A DNA stretch of 64,000 nucleotides from Novosphingobium sp. 9U (GTDB lineage Bacteria > Pseudomonadota > Alphaproteobacteria > Sphingomonadales > Sphingomonadaceae), in NCBI RefSeq assembly GCF_902506425.1, contig NZ_LR732504.1, forward strand, positions 62,001-126,000. The letters are read 5' to 3'. The notes below the pieces were generated by a model, which worked only from the letters and a program-made list of their open reading frames with translations, did not search any database and was not told the origin of the DNA. Of this stretch, positions 63,485 to 64,000 are shown piece after piece. A program made the translations under genes and the position numbers. The first letter of the stretch is position 1; every line of letters begins with the position of its first letter.

Positions 63485-64000
63485 ATGCTGGAAGACCTGA
63501 ACGCTCGACTGAGCCAATACGGGCGCTACCCGCTCCTGGAGGGGCCGACGCCGATCCAGCGCCTGTCGCGCCTGGAGGCCGTGCTGGGCGACGAAGCCGG
63601 CGGTGCCCGGCTCTGGGTCAAGCGCGACGACCTGATGGAGGTTGGCGGCGGCGGCAACAAACTGCGCAAGCTAGAGTTCCTGATCGGCGAGGCGCTCGCA
63701 CAAGGCTGCGACACATTCATCACCACCGGCGGCCTGCAATCAAACCACGCGCGCCAATCCGCCGCTGCAGCGGCGCGGGCCGGCATGGCTTGCGAACTGA
63801 TGCTGGCCGACGTGGTGCCGCGCCACGACCAAGATTATCGGAACAACGGCAACCTGCTCCTCGACCAAATCTTTGGAGCTCGCGTCCATCGCTTGTCTCC
63901 AGGCGCCGCCCCTGTCGCCGCCGCCCAGGCTCGCGCCGACGAGCTTCGTGAGCAAGGCCACAAGGTCTATGTTGTCGGTAATGGAGGATCGTCGCCGCTG
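63485..64000 (+). CDS. D-cysteine desulfhydrase/ACC deaminase-like PLP enzyme (5' part)
   Basis: The first 172 residues of a fold-II PLP enzyme; the frame stays open to the window edge, so the gene is truncated only by the window. It starts MLEDLNARLSQYGRYPLLEG with a ggagg site, and shows the PLP lysine in GGGGNKLRKLEF (Lys59), then TTGGLQSNHARQSAAAAAR. This matches D-cysteine desulfhydrase (DcyD), with ACC deaminase as the nearest alternative. It starts 15 nt after the hydroxy-acid oxidase and is in the piuC operon. Confidence 0.85.
   Translation, partial: MLEDLNARLSQYGRYPLLEGPTPIQRLSRLEAVLGDEAGGARLWVKRDDLMEVGGGGNKLRKLEFLIGEALAQGCDTFITTGGLQSNHARQSAAAAARAGMACELMLADVVPRHDQDYRNNGNLLLDQIFGARVHRLSPGAAPVAAAQARADELREQGHKVYVVGNGGSSPL

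Overview
The window is about 64 kb of high-GC chromosomal DNA. It looks like an alphaproteobacterium of the order Sphingomonadales (Novosphingobium/Sphingobium-like). The basis is the gene order argS, SPOR-domain protein, nagZ, scpA, scpB, tatABC; the glnB-glnA pair; a DUF1674/SdhAF4-type gene beside rsmB; a TetR regulator beside a carboxymuconolactone-decarboxylase-like protein; and TonB-dependent iron uptake with PepSY/DUF2271/DUF4198/ApbE genes. This placement is an inference from family knowledge; no database was searched. No rRNA, tRNA, CRISPR array, insertion sequence or prophage was recognised.

Layout. 0.1-2.1 kb: nitrogen regulation and assimilation (glnB, glnA). 2.1-8.7 kb: a small Arg-rich secreted protein, an orphan sensor kinase, leucyltransferase bpt, a short-chain dehydrogenase, threonine ammonia-lyase and a 3-hydroxyisobutyrate-dehydrogenase-like enzyme, separated by dispersed palindromic repeats. 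8.8-11.3 kb: exported amidohydrolase and YedK/HMCES-type DNA-crosslink peptidase. 11.3-18.1 kb: a long minus-strand block, argS to tatC, for tRNA charging, peptidoglycan recycling, chromosome condensation and Tat export. 18.2-24.2 kb: miaB, phoH, ybeY and corC interrupted by an RcnB-like gene and a small lipoprotein, then a LysR regulator. 24.3-31.9 kb: prolyl oligopeptidase, lipase-like lipoprotein, cyclophilin, mgtE, a DUF1489 protein and a cell-wall hydrolase. 32-38.9 kb: hemC-hemD-mitofilin-like (minus) divergent from tsaD-gpsA-flippase-like (plus). 38.9-46.4 kb: TetR, CMD-like protein, sterol desaturase-like protein, rsmB, SdhAF4-like protein, diguanylate cyclase, L,D-transpeptidase, purA and a SnoaL-like protein. 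46.5-54.7 kb: a tightly overlapping glgX-treZ-malQ-treY operon that converts alpha-glucan to trehalose. 54.8-64 kb: an iron module.

The iron module is the most interesting part. tonB and a PepSY/DUF2271/DUF4198/ApbE operon diverge from one Fur-like dyad. A related half-site lies before a Fiu-type siderophore receptor, which is followed by piuC, an FMN alpha-hydroxy-acid oxidase and a D-cysteine-desulfhydrase-like gene cut by the window end. The DUF2271 protein carries a DxxSGATxS motif like those flavinylated by ApbE. I therefore infer a periplasmic, covalently flavinylated reductase system that works with ferric-siderophore uptake.

Several dispersed palindromic elements are also present: three copies of a roughly 140-bp element bounded by agatcc/ggatct, one multi-stem element with 8-bp tandem arms, and short hairpin repeats.
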